DNA from: Candidatus Endonucleibacter bathymodioli
Lineage (GTDB): Bacteria > Pseudomonadota > Gammaproteobacteria > Pseudomonadales > Endozoicomonadaceae
Reading direction: 5' to 3'
DNA: 64,000 nucleotides
Assembly (NCBI GenBank): GCA_030674915.1
Contig: JASXSV010000006.1
Span: 124,001-188,000, forward strand
Notes under the pieces: generated by a model
The model's input: the letters and a program-made list of their open reading frames with translations, nothing else
Databases searched by the model: none
What the model was told of the DNA's origin: nothing
Shown: positions 48,800 through 58,126 of the stretch, in pieces
Numbering within the stretch: position 1 is the first letter of the stretch
Layout: every line of letters starts with the position of its first letter
Translations under genes and position numbers: made by a program

Positions 48800-49078
48800 T
48801 GATGGAATTTTTTAATTTCTATTCCTACATATGCAATTCGGTATTTCCTTTGCGCAAGTATAGAAAACTCGGCTCGCTCGCAATCACTGACCACTTGCTC
48901 AGCAGGTCACAACTCTTGTTGAGTATCCGCGAATAGTAAATTGGTCGCAACCCTCAGGTATTTCCAAGATTTCGCAACCGAGTAACCTTGCTCTCGAACC
49001 ACGACACAACATCTTCTTTGAACTCCTTATGGTATTTTTTGTAGTTACGTTTCTGAATCATACAGACACTATAATCGT
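48800..49078 (-). pseudogene. IS3-type OrfA-like remnant
   Basis: On the minus strand from ATG at 49078: MIQKRNYKKYHKEFKEDVVS, which resembles the helix-turn-helix OrfA start of IS3-family elements (KRKRY..EFKxEAV). A stop follows after ~36 codons, and further codons read GLRPIYYSRILNKS. Weak but consistent. Located just downstream of coaE. Confidence 0.45.
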
Positions 49079-49133
49079 TGATAAACACCGTATTGCCTCT
49101 TATTAAAGCCCCTTGTCTATTCAACCAGAACAG

Positions 49134-49751
49134 CTACTCCTGGGCCAATTGTAAATATAGGATATGCAAATTATTCACGGCTTTATAAAGTTCGTTTAAT
49201 AAACCACTGTTATCAACTATATCATCAGCAAATTTCAAACGGTACTCTCTGGAGGGTTGACTTTTGATAATAGCTTGAACTTGTTCTTCCGCCACATTAT
49301 CTCTGGACACCGTTCGTTCCAGTTGAATTTCCTCTGACACATCCACTATTAATATACGATCAATGAATTGGTGTAGTGATGTTTTTATCAGCAAAGGTGA
49401 AGAAAGAATGCCATAAGGAGATGAAATCGTTGTTAACTTTTGTCGGATCAAGTTATTAATTTCAGGGTGAAGCAGTTTTTCCAGCCATATTTTTTCCTCT
49501 AAATCCTTGAAAATAATACCCCTAACTCGTTTTCGGTCAAGCCTACCATCCTTAGAAAGAATTGTTTTCCCGTAACGTTTTTCAATACTGTTCAAAGATG
49601 GCTTCCCTTGCTCAACAATAGTTCGTGCTATTACATCGGCGTCAATGATGATAATTCCATGAGCGGCAAAAAAACCAGTAACAGTTGATTTACCACTGCC
49701 GATACCTCCTGTTACACCAATAATATAAGGTTTTTTATCTGGAGAACGCAT
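49134..49751 (-). CDS. coaE: Dephospho-CoA kinase
   Basis: Phosphorylates dephospho-CoA at the ribose 3' hydroxyl, the last step of coenzyme A synthesis. 205 aa, normal length. P-loop GVTGGIGSGKST (residues ~12-23), then DADVIARTIVEQGKP and the LLHPEI segment of the lid region. Start codon overlaps the pilD stop by one base (TAATG), so the genes are coupled, as in pilD-coaE of many Gammaproteobacteria. Confidence 0.95.
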   Translation of the reverse strand: MRSPDKKPYIIGVTGGIGSGKSTVTGFFAAHGIIIIDADVIARTIVEQGKPSLNSIEKRYGKTILSKDGRLDRKRVRGIIFKDLEEKIWLEKLLHPEINNLIRQKLTTISSPYGILSSPLLIKTSLHQFIDRILIVDVSEEIQLERTVSRDNVAEEQVQAIIKSQPSREYRLKFADDIVDNSGLLNELYKAVNNLHILYLQLAQE

Positions 49752-50623
49752 TAAATCCCCATAAATTGAAAATACATTCTAAAAAGTTGATCACCCCACA
49801 GTAAAGCAATAAAGCCAGCCATAGACAGGTAGGGGCCAAAAGGTATAGGCTTTGATCGGTTATGTAGCTTTAATGCTATAAGAACAAGCGCAGCAAGGGT
49901 TCCAACTGCCGAAGACAGAAAGATAATCAAAGGTAACATAGTCCAGCCAAGCCAAGCACCTAATGCAGCCAACAGTTTGAAATCACCATAGCCCATACCA
50001 TCCTTGCCTGTAATTAATTTAAAGAGCCAATGAACTGACCATAATACAAGATAACCGAAAACCGCACCAAAGAGAGAATCATTAAGAGATAATCCAGGAT
50101 TAAAGCTGTTAAATATCAGCCCAGACCAAATTAGTGGCAGAGTAATGGAGTCTGGTAATAGCTGTGTATCAAAATCAATCATGGAAAGAGTTAGTAAACA
50201 CCATGCCAGCAGGGAATAAGCCAGAGTTTCCATCGTAACGCCAAACTTCCAACCAATCAGCACAGTAATAATAGCACTTAGACACTCAACAGCAGGATAG
50301 CGCCAAGAGATTATGATGTTACATGATGAGCACCTAGCCTTTAAGCACAGATAACTAATAACGGGGATATTTTCCCATAAGGTTATTTTGTGCTTACAGG
50401 ATGGACAACAGGAAGACGGTATTGCTAAGTTATAAGGTTCTGACTTAGTACAATTCTTCTCGGGAAACAAAAACTCCGTACTGTCTTCATGCCATCGTTT
50501 TTTCAGCATGAGTGGCAGTCGGTGGATCACCACATTTAAAAAGCTACCAACGACAAGGCCCACAATCGTTAATATTATAAAAAAGTAACCAGGCGATTGT
50601 TGTAGTAAATCAACCAGTATCAT
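49751..50623 (-). CDS. pilD: Prepilin peptidase PilD
   Basis: Inner-membrane aspartic peptidase that cleaves and N-methylates type IV prepilins and type II secretion pseudopilins. 290 aa with multiple membrane segments. The cytoplasmic Zn-binding loop has two CxxC motifs (CPSCKHKITLW... and ARCSSC). The two catalytic aspartates are in SMIDFDTQLLPD and GYGDFKLLAALG. Its activity could serve a type II system exporting the Sec-signal proteins in this window (inference). Upstream, pilC is separated by ~1.9 kb of IS sequence. Confidence 0.95.
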   Translation of the reverse strand: MILVDLLQQSPGYFFIILTIVGLVVGSFLNVVIHRLPLMLKKRWHEDSTEFLFPEKNCTKSEPYNLAIPSSCCPSCKHKITLWENIPVISYLCLKARCSSCNIIISWRYPAVECLSAIITVLIGWKFGVTMETLAYSLLAWCLLTLSMIDFDTQLLPDSITLPLIWSGLIFNSFNPGLSLNDSLFGAVFGYLVLWSVHWLFKLITGKDGMGYGDFKLLAALGAWLGWTMLPLIIFLSSAVGTLAALVLIALKLHNRSKPIPFGPYLSMAGFIALLWGDQLFRMYFQFMGI

Positions 50624-50935
50624 TGTTTCCTGAAACCCCAGATTAGGTTAAAGCTTAGTACACGCCAAAAATGGGTGTTATGAGGAGAGTAGCGAAGCAA
50701 TAAAATAAAGTCAGATCACGATAGCTTTTTTACTCATAGAAGTACAGTTATTATCCATGACTCAACCTTTTTGAAGTACAAGTGGATGGTACTGTGGTGG
50801 TAATCAACACCTTTATACTCTTACTCTTGCAGCTATGAAGTATTAACTGTTCTTACTTTACGCATAGGCTATGGGGACGCGATAGTCTATAGGCTACTGT
50901 GATATTTAGTGGCATTGCTTAAATCTTTTTGAAAT
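50624..50935. other. Gap upstream of pilD
   Basis: 312 bp, no gene. Since pilC lies beyond an IS insertion, a promoter for pilD-coaE would have to be in here or be supplied by the element; none is obvious. Confidence 0.3.
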
Positions 50936-52126
50936 GCGGATTCAAATCTGAAGTGCATCACAGTCTAAGCTGCTAGCGCAGCTCTATGCTCTTCCATTAG
51001 CTGGTCAGGCGTTTTGAAACCAAGATATTTTCTTGGATGAGAATTAAGGAATCTCTGAACAAGGTTATTCTCGCACAGGAAAGAATCTATAAGGTATTGA
51101 TTTTGCTGGATCCACGCTTCTGAGGGGATTACGAAAGTGGCTTTAATCAGAGACTCCTTAAGCTGCTTTACAGCTCTCTCCATCACTATCTGTGTAACTT
51201 TTTTAAAGTCTGTATTCTTTGGAAAATATTGTCGCAGTAAGCCGTTGGTGTTTTCGTTTAGCCCTCGCTCCCAAGAGCTATAGGGGTGCGCAAAATAAAC
51301 ATCTGCTGACAGCGCTTTACTGATCTTCATAGCACGCAAACTCTTTCCCATTGTTAGCCGTAATCGTGTGAACCAGATCCTTAATCGGCTTAAGCAGGGC
51401 GATGGTCGCCACGGTGACATCGGCTGCACTTTTACTATCGACCTGCGCCGATATACTTCATCACCCGCTCAACAATCGTCACTAGAGCGCCGCTGTGGCC
51501 CTTGCCGATCACCGTATCACCGATGCGAGATTTATCGTCAACAACACTGGGACGCTCATCAATGCTCACTCGATTTTTTATCTGCCCCGCGTAGATTTGC
51601 CGTTACGCCGATTGTCGTATTTCTTGACGGCGGCGCAGATGCGTATAAAGGTCGCTTCCCGCCTGCTTATCGGCCCAAATGTGGCGATAAATAGTTTCAT
51701 GGCTAATCAGCTTCTCCTATCATATAGCAGCCAACCTGACACCTGTTCGGGACTCCATTCTATACGGAGCTTGGCCTCGATCACGATTATCATTGCCGGG
51801 GTCATTTTAGTCGGTTTAACCGCAGTCTGGCGTCGCTGAATAGCCTTAGTTTGCGCCTGTTTATGACGATAGCTCCTGTCACCCGTATTTCTGGCCAGTT
51901 CTCTACTTACCGTAGGCTGACTCACCCCTATAATTTCCGACACCTCCCTTTGTGTACAACCTCTGTTCTTTAGGGCTGAAATCTGGCATCGTTGCTCGTA
52001 GGTCAGTTGTTGGTAATATTCCGTCATCACTTCATCTCTTGCCGGAGAAAAAGGGTAGGAGCTTACTTTCAGCTGGCCCCCTTCTTCTACCTGATTAGAT
52101 GATGCACTTCGGATTTGAATCCGCGG
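50936..52126 (-). mobile_element. IS30-family element, type B copy 2
   Basis: About 1.19 kb with ends GCGGATTCAAATCTGAAG (left) and, reverse complemented from the right, CCGCGGATTCAAATCCGAAG. It separates pilD from pilC and sits against a fragment of the IS5-type element at 52127. Confidence 0.85.
50965..52030 (-). pseudogene. IS30-family transposase (type B), frameshifted
   Basis: The 5' part from 52030 (MMTEYYQQLTYEQRCQISAL) is open to about 51707, where GWLLYDRRS ends the frame. The middle (HETIYRHIWADKQAGSDLYT and RVSIDERPSVVDDKSRIGD) lies in other frames around 51660-51500. The catalytic segment SADVYFAHPYSSWERGLNEN and the C-terminus ending EEHRAALAA are in the frame ending at 50965. 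At least three shifts. It keeps the C-terminus that copy 1 lost. Confidence 0.85.
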
Positions 52127-52498
52127 AATAATAAAACGTGCTTATAGAAATAAACCATTAACAGAGCATGATAAGTGCTTTAACTGTTTACATTCTGGCG
52201 TGCGCTGCACTGTGGAGCGAGTATTTGGCGTTTTGAAACTACACTACGGCATGGCGAAAGCTCGTTATCTTGGCTTAAGCCGAAACCGTACACGTTTTGA
52301 AATAATGTGTGTGGCGCACAATATTAAACGAGGTTTAGCTATTCAGCAGGCAAGTTGCGCCTGAAAATCGAAAATGAAGGGTGAAATGGCTCGAATAGTG
52401 AATATTCGAGCTGAAATCTTGTTTTTAAGGCTTTATCCTCAAAAAAATACGATTTAATTAATAATGGGGCTTATGCTGCGTTATCGTGCAAAGATCTC
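52127..52498 (+). pseudogene. IS5-type transposase 3' part with terminal repeat
   Basis: Plus-strand copy of the C-terminal transposase region (KCFNCLHSGVRCTVERVF, VLKLHYGMAKARYLGLSRNR, FEIMCVAHNIKRGL) followed by the element end CGTGCAAAGATCTC. The 5' side is cut at AATAATAAAACG exactly where the IS30 type B element ends. Mirror image of 54391-54752, which is cut at the same base. Confidence 0.85.
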
Positions 52499-52555
52499 AC
52501 AGTACTGTAAACAACGGAACTTAATATCACAGTATTTACAAACAATATACGGTAA

Positions 52556-53788
52556 TTAAGTAATAGACCCCATGGAAAATATTGGCAAGTACATGGCGAT
52601 AATCAGTCCGCCAACAAGGACACCCAGCACTGACATAATTAGAGGTTCCATCAAACTAGTCAGGCCATCGACCATGTTGTCTACGTCATTTTCATAAAAA
52701 GTTGCAACTTTATCAAGCATTTCATCTAGTGCACCGGATTCTTCGCCAATAGATACCATTTGGATAGCCATTGCTGGGAAAACGTTAGTACTCCTCATAG
52801 CTGCCTGTAGCTGCTGACCACCAGAAACAGATTCTTTGATTTTTATGATTGCATCATAATAAACGATATTGCCTGCAGCCCCAGAAACTGAGTCTAAAGC
52901 ATCAATAAGAGGAACACCAGCGGAAAAGGTAGTTGACAAGGTTCTAGCAAAGCGTGCTATAGATGACTTAACAAGAATGCCACCAATTATCGGGAACTTT
53001 AACAGCACTCTATCCACCTGGTCACGAGCCTTTTTTGAGGATTTTAAAATATGTTTAATAACGAAGACCAGACCAACAATAGCACCTATAATATAATACC
53101 AATTCGCCTGCATATACCGAGAGATCCCAACGACCATCTGGGTAAAGGCGGGAAGCTCTGCTCCAAAGCTAGCAAAAACCTCTTCAAACTGAGGAACAAC
53201 CTTAATCAACAGAATGCCACAAACGATAAGAGCAATGCAAACAACTGCAATGGGATAGTTCATTGCTTTTTTTATTTTTGCTTTCAATAGTTCGGTTTTT
53301 TCTTGATATGTTGCAATTCTGTCCAATAAAGTTTCCAAAGCCCCAGACTGCTCACCAGCATCCACAAGATTGCAATATAGATCATTAAAATACAGAGGAA
53401 ATTTCCGGAAGGAATTCGCAAGAGTTGTACCTCCTGATACATCATTTTTTATTTCTATGAGCAGATTTTTTAAGGATTCATTCTCTATTCCATCTATAGT
53501 AATATCAAATGCACTAAGCAAAGGCACCCCAGATTTGGTCATAGTTGCTAGCTGGCGAGTAAACAAGGATATGTCCATGGGCTTTATTCCACCACCCATG
53601 AGCGTTGACGAGCTCCTTTTTTTCTTTACTTTTGCGGAGACAATTCCTTGCTTTCTGATCGTTGCTTTGAGCAAAGAGATACTGGTTGCTGCTGTCTCCC
53701 CTTTAACCACCTTACCACTTTTATCTTTTCCTACCCATAGATAAGTGGTACTTTTTCCTATATTCTTTGCCATATCATCAGCACTCAT
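52556..53788 (-). CDS. pilC: Type IV pilus inner-membrane assembly protein PilC
   Basis: Inner-membrane platform protein (GspF family) that works with the PilB and PilT ATPases in type IV pilus assembly; 410 aa, typical. Two GspF domains: FTRQLATMTKSGVPLLSAFD near residue 80 with EIKNDVSGGTTLANSFRKFP, and FARTLSTTFSAGVPLIDALD near 282 with IKESVSGGQQLQAAMRSTNVFPAMAIQMVSIGEESG. Three membrane segments. The usual neighbour pilB is absent upstream, where an IS3 remnant and IS5/IS30 elements lie instead, and pilD is cut off by insertions downstream. The operon pilBCD-coaE has thus been split. Whether pili are made cannot be decided here. Confidence 0.94.
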   Translation of the reverse strand: MSADDMAKNIGKSTTYLWVGKDKSGKVVKGETAATSISLLKATIRKQGIVSAKVKKKRSSSTLMGGGIKPMDISLFTRQLATMTKSGVPLLSAFDITIDGIENESLKNLLIEIKNDVSGGTTLANSFRKFPLYFNDLYCNLVDAGEQSGALETLLDRIATYQEKTELLKAKIKKAMNYPIAVVCIALIVCGILLIKVVPQFEEVFASFGAELPAFTQMVVGISRYMQANWYYIIGAIVGLVFVIKHILKSSKKARDQVDRVLLKFPIIGGILVKSSIARFARTLSTTFSAGVPLIDALDSVSGAAGNIVYYDAIIKIKESVSGGQQLQAAMRSTNVFPAMAIQMVSIGEESGALDEMLDKVATFYENDVDNMVDGLTSLMEPLIMSVLGVLVGGLIIAMYLPIFSMGSIT

Positions 53789-54040
53789 TGCAAATTACGA
53801 TAAATAGTTAAATCGGCAAATATCTCAAAAAAATAAGGGTGAAATGTTGAAATTTGAAAATACGGTAAATATGTTAATCTTAGATGACCACAATAACCGA
53901 CACTTTTGATAATACACCAAAGAGTTAGTTGACATAGACTGCAATCCTCCCTTAAGCTAAACAAGTGGTGTCTGACGAACGTGTACCTTGATCTTCCCCC
54001 GATAAAATAGACACAGGTAATTTCATACTGCTATTTCCTC
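53789..54040. other. Region upstream of pilC lacking pilB
   Basis: About 250 bp, AT-rich; in related genomes pilB would be directly upstream. No pilB sequence is visible here. Confidence 0.4.
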
Positions 54041-54390
54041 TTATTCGATTGGTGAGTAATAACCAATCACTGAATGCAATAGCTTTTTATTATATAAGTG
54101 ATTGGTGTAGCTGTTCAAAGCATACCGCAAATCATTCATTGAGTTATACGTTCTACCTCGGATAAGATCAGCCTTTAAACTACGGAAGTACAATTCCATG
54201 CGTCCATTCTCAGCGTAATATCCTAGCCGGTTAAAACTAGGTCGCATTTTGTGTCTCTAGTACTTTTCTGAAATACTTTCCTGTAAACTCAATCCCTAGA
54301 TCAGTGCAAAAGATAAGCCCTTCGCTCGGTTGCCGTTCACGTATGGCGCATTTCAACATTGTCGATGTATCTTCGGTGGTGCACGTGTCC
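54041..54390 (-). pseudogene. IS3-family OrfB transposase remnant (C-terminal part)
   Basis: Minus strand, frame from about 54385: RERQPSEGLIFCTDLGIEFTGKYFRKVLE, then GYYAENGRMELYFRSLKADLIRG and YTNHLYNKKLLHSVIGYYSPIE. This is the end of an IS3 OrfB integrase core (usual order HSDRGSQYxS, NxxxESFFxxLK, YN..RxHSxLGYxSP). The 5' part is missing. A different IS3 subtype from 31380-32049. Confidence 0.75.
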
Positions 54391-54752
54391 ACGATAACGC
54401 TGCATAAGCCCCACTATTAATTAAATCGTATTTTTTTGAGGATAAAGCCTTAAAAACACGATTTCAGTTCGAATATTCGCTATTCGAGCCATTTCACCCT
54501 TCATTTTCGATTTTTAGGCGCAACTTGCCTGCTGAATCGATAAATCTCGTTTAATATTGTGCGCCACGCACATTATTTCAAAACATGTGCGGTTTCGGCT
54601 TAAGCCAAGATAACGAGCTTTCGCCATGCCATAGTGTAATTTTAAAACGCCAAATACTCGCTCCACAGTGCAGCGCACGCCAGAATGTAAACGGTTAAAG
54701 CACTTATCATGTTCTGTTAATGGTTTATTTCGATAAGCACGTTTTATTATTC
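54391..54752 (-). pseudogene. IS5-type transposase 3' part with terminal repeat (second fragment)
   Basis: Minus-strand counterpart of 52127-52498. It begins within the element end (ACGATAACGCTGCATAAGCC) and contains KPLTEHDKCFNRLHSGVRC, VERVFGVLKLHYGM and NIKRDLSIQQASCA. It is cut at GTTTTATTATTC, precisely where the IS30 type A element begins. The two fragments flank pilC and the IS3 remnant with their element ends facing inward. Confidence 0.85.
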
Positions 54753-55834
54753 CGCGGATTTTAGTCATAAGTGCCCCTTAAAATTTATGCAGCTAACGCC
54801 ATTTCACTATAAATCTCATCAGGTGTTTTAAAGTCTAACAGTTTTCTTGGTCTTTGGTTTAGTCGGTTTTGTATATCTAAAATTTCTTTGTCAGTGACAT
54901 TATCCAAAGATTGGCTTTTGGGCAAATATTGTCTTATCAAACCATTATGATTTTCATTCAAACCTCGTTCCCACGAGGAGTAAGGGTGAGCAAAATAGGT
55001 ATCTACGTTAAGCTTTTTCTTGATTTTTTCATGAAAGGCGAACTCCTTTCCGTTATCAAATGTGATCGTGAGTAAGTCTGATTGGTAAGGCTTGAGCATC
55101 GTTATAATTGCTTTCGTCACCACGTCAGCGTGCTTTGAAGGAACACGTTTTACCAAATTTAATTTACTCACTCTTTCCGTTAATGTAACCAGTACACCCT
55201 TGTGTCTTTTGCCAATTACAGTGTCTGCTTCCCAATCGCCTAAACGTATTTTTTGATCCACAATTCCAGGTCGATCATCAATGCTAACACGGTTTCGGAT
55301 CTGGCCTCGTGCATCGGGCTTTCTTGTTCTTTGCTTATACTTCTTGTGCCGAAGATGTTGATACAAGCAACCACCCCCAGCTTTGTCCTCTCGAATAAAC
55401 TGGTAAATCGTAGAGGGACATACAGAAGGTTGATTATCTCGTTTAAGGCGTCCTTGTATTTGCTCAGGGCTCCACTGCTTACTTAGTCTGTCAGTAATTT
55501 TATCTTTCAGTTCAGCTACCATCTTGGTCGCTTTGGGTTTCTGTTGATGACGTTCCTGCGCAAAATTATGTGCTTGCTTCGGGCGATAACCTCTAGCCCC
55601 TGTATTTCTAGCCAACTCTCTTTTGACGGTACTCAAATCACGCCCTAAGTCTTGGGCGATAATTTCATTTGAAACTCCTGCTTTTTTCTCTGACCAAATC
55701 TGGTATCTTTCTTCTTGAGTCAGGTGGGTATAACGCTTATTCATAAGTGGTCTCACATTGGTTTTTGGTCGAACCGTGAGTGTACCCTCTGGCTCAACTT
55801 TTTCAATATGGCGCACTTATGACTGAAATCCGCG
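54753..55834 (-). mobile_element. IS30-family element, type A copy 2
   Basis: 1082 bp with inverted ends CGCGGATTTTAGTCATAAG and, reverse complemented from the right, CGCGGATTTCAGTCATAAG. Nearly identical to the copy at 37871-38953. Inserted in the IS5-type element. Confidence 0.92.
54785..55816 (-). CDS. IS30-family transposase (type A), second copy
   Basis: 343 aa, intact. Same architecture as 37904-38935: helix-turn-helix N-terminus and DDE core with GDWEADTVIGKRH, TFDNGKEFAFHEKI and SWERGLNENHNGLIRQYLP. The substitutions VIGK and LGRD match the usual IS30 residues better than the other copy, so this may be the more active one (inference). Confidence 0.95.
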   Translation of the reverse strand: MRHIEKVEPEGTLTVRPKTNVRPLMNKRYTHLTQEERYQIWSEKKAGVSNEIIAQDLGRDLSTVKRELARNTGARGYRPKQAHNFAQERHQQKPKATKMVAELKDKITDRLSKQWSPEQIQGRLKRDNQPSVCPSTIYQFIREDKAGGGCLYQHLRHKKYKQRTRKPDARGQIRNRVSIDDRPGIVDQKIRLGDWEADTVIGKRHKGVLVTLTERVSKLNLVKRVPSKHADVVTKAIITMLKPYQSDLLTITFDNGKEFAFHEKIKKKLNVDTYFAHPYSSWERGLNENHNGLIRQYLPKSQSLDNVTDKEILDIQNRLNQRPRKLLDFKTPDEIYSEMALAA

Positions 55835-55908
55835 TAGTGATATATTATCCAGCTCTAATTTAATTTGCTAAATTATTGACACATAATTAGAATGTCCTGA
55901 CAATAATG

Positions 55909-56151
55909 CTAGAAACTCCACCATTTTTGTTGTCGACTGGGATGATTAGGATCAACTAACTCGCTGGGAGGTGCCCATATATAAGATAAGATAGTCGTGA
56001 GATTGTCATTATCATCCATGCTGTCGCTTCCTGCTAAAGTGAAAATAGGACAAATAACACTAAAAATAAAGAAAGATACCGCAACCACAAGTATAGATAA
56101 ATTTCTTTTGATGACAGGTATCCTGTATTTCATGCTCATAATCAATCTCAT
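55909..56151 (-). CDS. Small secreted or membrane-anchored hypothetical protein
   Basis: 80 aa, not recognised. A basic N-region (MKYRIPVIKRN) is followed by a hydrophobic stretch ILVVAVSFFIFSVICPIFTLA, a good signal peptide or anchor, then ~37 polar residues (SDSMDDNDNLTTILSYIW). Starts at 56151, 56139 or 56133 are possible; none has a strong ribosome-binding site. Placed between an IS30 element and old IS remnants, so it could be a decayed end of a longer gene. Confidence 0.4.
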   Translation of the reverse strand: MRLIMSMKYRIPVIKRNLSILVVAVSFFIFSVICPIFTLAGSDSMDDNDNLTTILSYIWAPPSELVDPNHPSRQQKWWSF

Positions 56152-56394
56152 GTTTTATGTATTTAAGATATAAGGCTCTTTGATGGGAGAAGATATACTC
56201 TACTAATAGTAACGAGTATATATCTGGATGAACGAAATTATCTACAAGATAGGCACTGTTGCCAATCCTATATTTTTCCATGTCAAAAAAACGACAAAAA
56301 GATGAGTTACCTGTTACATGTAGTCTAGTTAGTTACAGCTTAAGGGCCTCTATTAATAATTATATGTGACGTTATTATTGATTATTTAATGATG

Positions 56395-56525
56395 TTTCAC
56401 TGTATTAATAAAAATCCACAAACCGAGCAAGCGCCATTATCGTCCATTTTTCCATCCTACAGTGCGGCCAATTCTCTTTCCGATACATCGTTTTTAAACT
56501 AATTCTGATGTGTATATGTATGTCT
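56395..56525 (-). pseudogene. IS481-family remnant with internal deletion
   Basis: Reverse complement reads as the IS481 5' end (near ACACATCAGAATTAGTTTAA, W..NGR) joined to the 3' codons for RFVDFY-NTV. It parallels the remnant at 11949-12200 in content and orientation. Confidence 0.5.
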
Positions 56526-56639
56526 AAATCCGTTCAAAAAATTGTAATCAATGCCGATAAATCTCACATATAAAGGGGATGATTGGTTACTATGTTATCT
56601 ATCTCCTAATCAAAAAAACAATAGCCATTCTTTCTCCAG

Positions 56640-57010
56640 CACAAAGGGAAATATTATCATCACCGTCGTAAGGTGCTAAGCTGGACCAATTTAATTCCTG
56701 ATCGTGTGGCTATAGACCAGCGCCATGGGCTGTATAGATCTTAAAGAAGATCTCTATCACTAGGAGATCTTTCACGTCCAGGATGGGTATCTTGTAATGC
56801 GGACCGAGCGCATCTCGAAACTTCTTTTACAGTCAAAGCTGCAAGCAAGACCAAAAGAGTCATGAACTAGGCCATCAAAAAGATACTACTACCTTACAAG
56901 AGCACTATAAGGCAGTTACTCTTGATAACGATAGCGAGTTCGCCGACCACGCAAGTATCGCGCGATCATTAGCTGTAATGACATATTTTGCTAAACCATA
57001 CTACGCAGGG
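56640..57010 (+). pseudogene. IS30-like transposase remnant (third type)
   Basis: Translated pieces: NLIPDRVAIDQRHG (56688-56729), then AVTLDNDSEFADHASIARSL (about 56915-56974) and TYFAKPYYAGQL. These are the first and second catalytic regions of an IS30 transposase. Same type as 43230-43600. No open frame. Confidence 0.65.
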
Positions 57011-57211
57011 CAACTTTAATCTAACAAGAATACTCATTAATGACCATCTGCTGTGATATCCCGGAAGAGAATTGAACTTGGCTGTATGCGAAAAATAAAA
57101 TAACTGAACTCCAATTTCCAATCAAAATACAGCCACTAAACGACTTAAATTACCTTAATCCGATTGAGTTTTTATCTGACACGCGTGCATAAATATAGAC
57201 TTCATATTATT

Positions 57212-57790
57212 TTATTGGTAGAATCCATTCTGGATATGTCGCTTATTAAAAACGGCTGCTACAACATGAAATGCAGAATTTGTTTTAACTCCTCGCATAT
57301 ATAGGAAGGCGGTGCGCATATCATCGATATCACTAGGTATTACTCTTTCATTATAAGCCTGTTCTATTGACTTGTATGGTAGTTGTGAAAGCCAGCCTTC
57401 ATACATTTTTAGAATAACCCTGAAAGATTGTTTGACGGTAATCTTACCTTTTTTATACTCAATAATATACTCTATAAGTTTGCCATTATACCCAAATACG
57501 AGAAATGAACGAACGCAATTAACTATTTCAACAACATGTTTCTTATGATTTACAGTAACCCTCTTGCGGTAATTTGATTTAGTCAAATAGAAGTAGTCAG
57601 CGTTTTCATGCATAGCAACTTCATGAATGCCAGCTATATTTGCATCTTTTGAACCATAGAACGACCACTGTAAACACACCTTTCCTTGCGTTCTCTGATC
57701 TAAAAGCACGAGATCTAAACCACCATAGGCGTATGAATTTATTATTAGTAGAAATAATAGATATTTTTTTTTGAAAAAATAGAAACACAT
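57212..57790 (-). CDS. Secreted hypothetical protein
   Basis: 192 aa, not recognised. Signal peptide FFKKKYLLFLLIINSYAYGG with cleavage near residue 22. The mature part starts LDLVLLDQRTQGKVCLQWSF and is a mixed, moderately basic domain with two cysteines (KVCLQW, IVNCVRS), compatible with one disulfide after export. AGG lies 9 bases before the ATG. Downstream of pyrB and between IS remnants; candidate effector or periplasmic protein. Confidence 0.65.
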   Translation of the reverse strand: MCFYFFKKKYLLFLLIINSYAYGGLDLVLLDQRTQGKVCLQWSFYGSKDANIAGIHEVAMHENADYFYLTKSNYRKRVTVNHKKHVVEIVNCVRSFLVFGYNGKLIEYIIEYKKGKITVKQSFRVILKMYEGWLSQLPYKSIEQAYNERVIPSDIDDMRTAFLYMRGVKTNSAFHVVAAVFNKRHIQNGFYQ

Positions 57791-58126
57791 AAATCAACCT
57801 CGCACCGCAACTTTAGTAATATTCTGGCATTATTGAATTGGACACTTAAATTATGGACACAAATCCACTAAGAGGTGGTATTCATACAAAACTTCAGAAC
57901 AAGACATACCAGTTAACCTAGACCAGAAGCATTCGCGCTGATCATCCGAACAATATTACAGCACTCCATAAACCATATCAATATTAGTCATCATAACTAA
58001 AGAATCATCACCCCAAATTCATCGACTCAGATTTTATCTATTAAACCTGACGCAGTTCGACAAACTAATGTGTAAATATCATTTAACTTTTTATACTACA
58101 GAAGAATGCATGAAGCTTTTACCTCC
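57791..58126. other. Gap downstream of pyrB
   Basis: 336 bp; in E. coli pyrI follows pyrB directly. No pyrI-like frame is present here on either strand. Confidence 0.45.

Larger units (their letters stand above)
56152..57211. other. IS-remnant region
   Basis: 1060 bp with no intact gene; contains the IS481 and IS30 remnants listed separately. The remainder (56152-56390 and 57011-57211) shows nothing recognisable. Confidence 0.4.
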
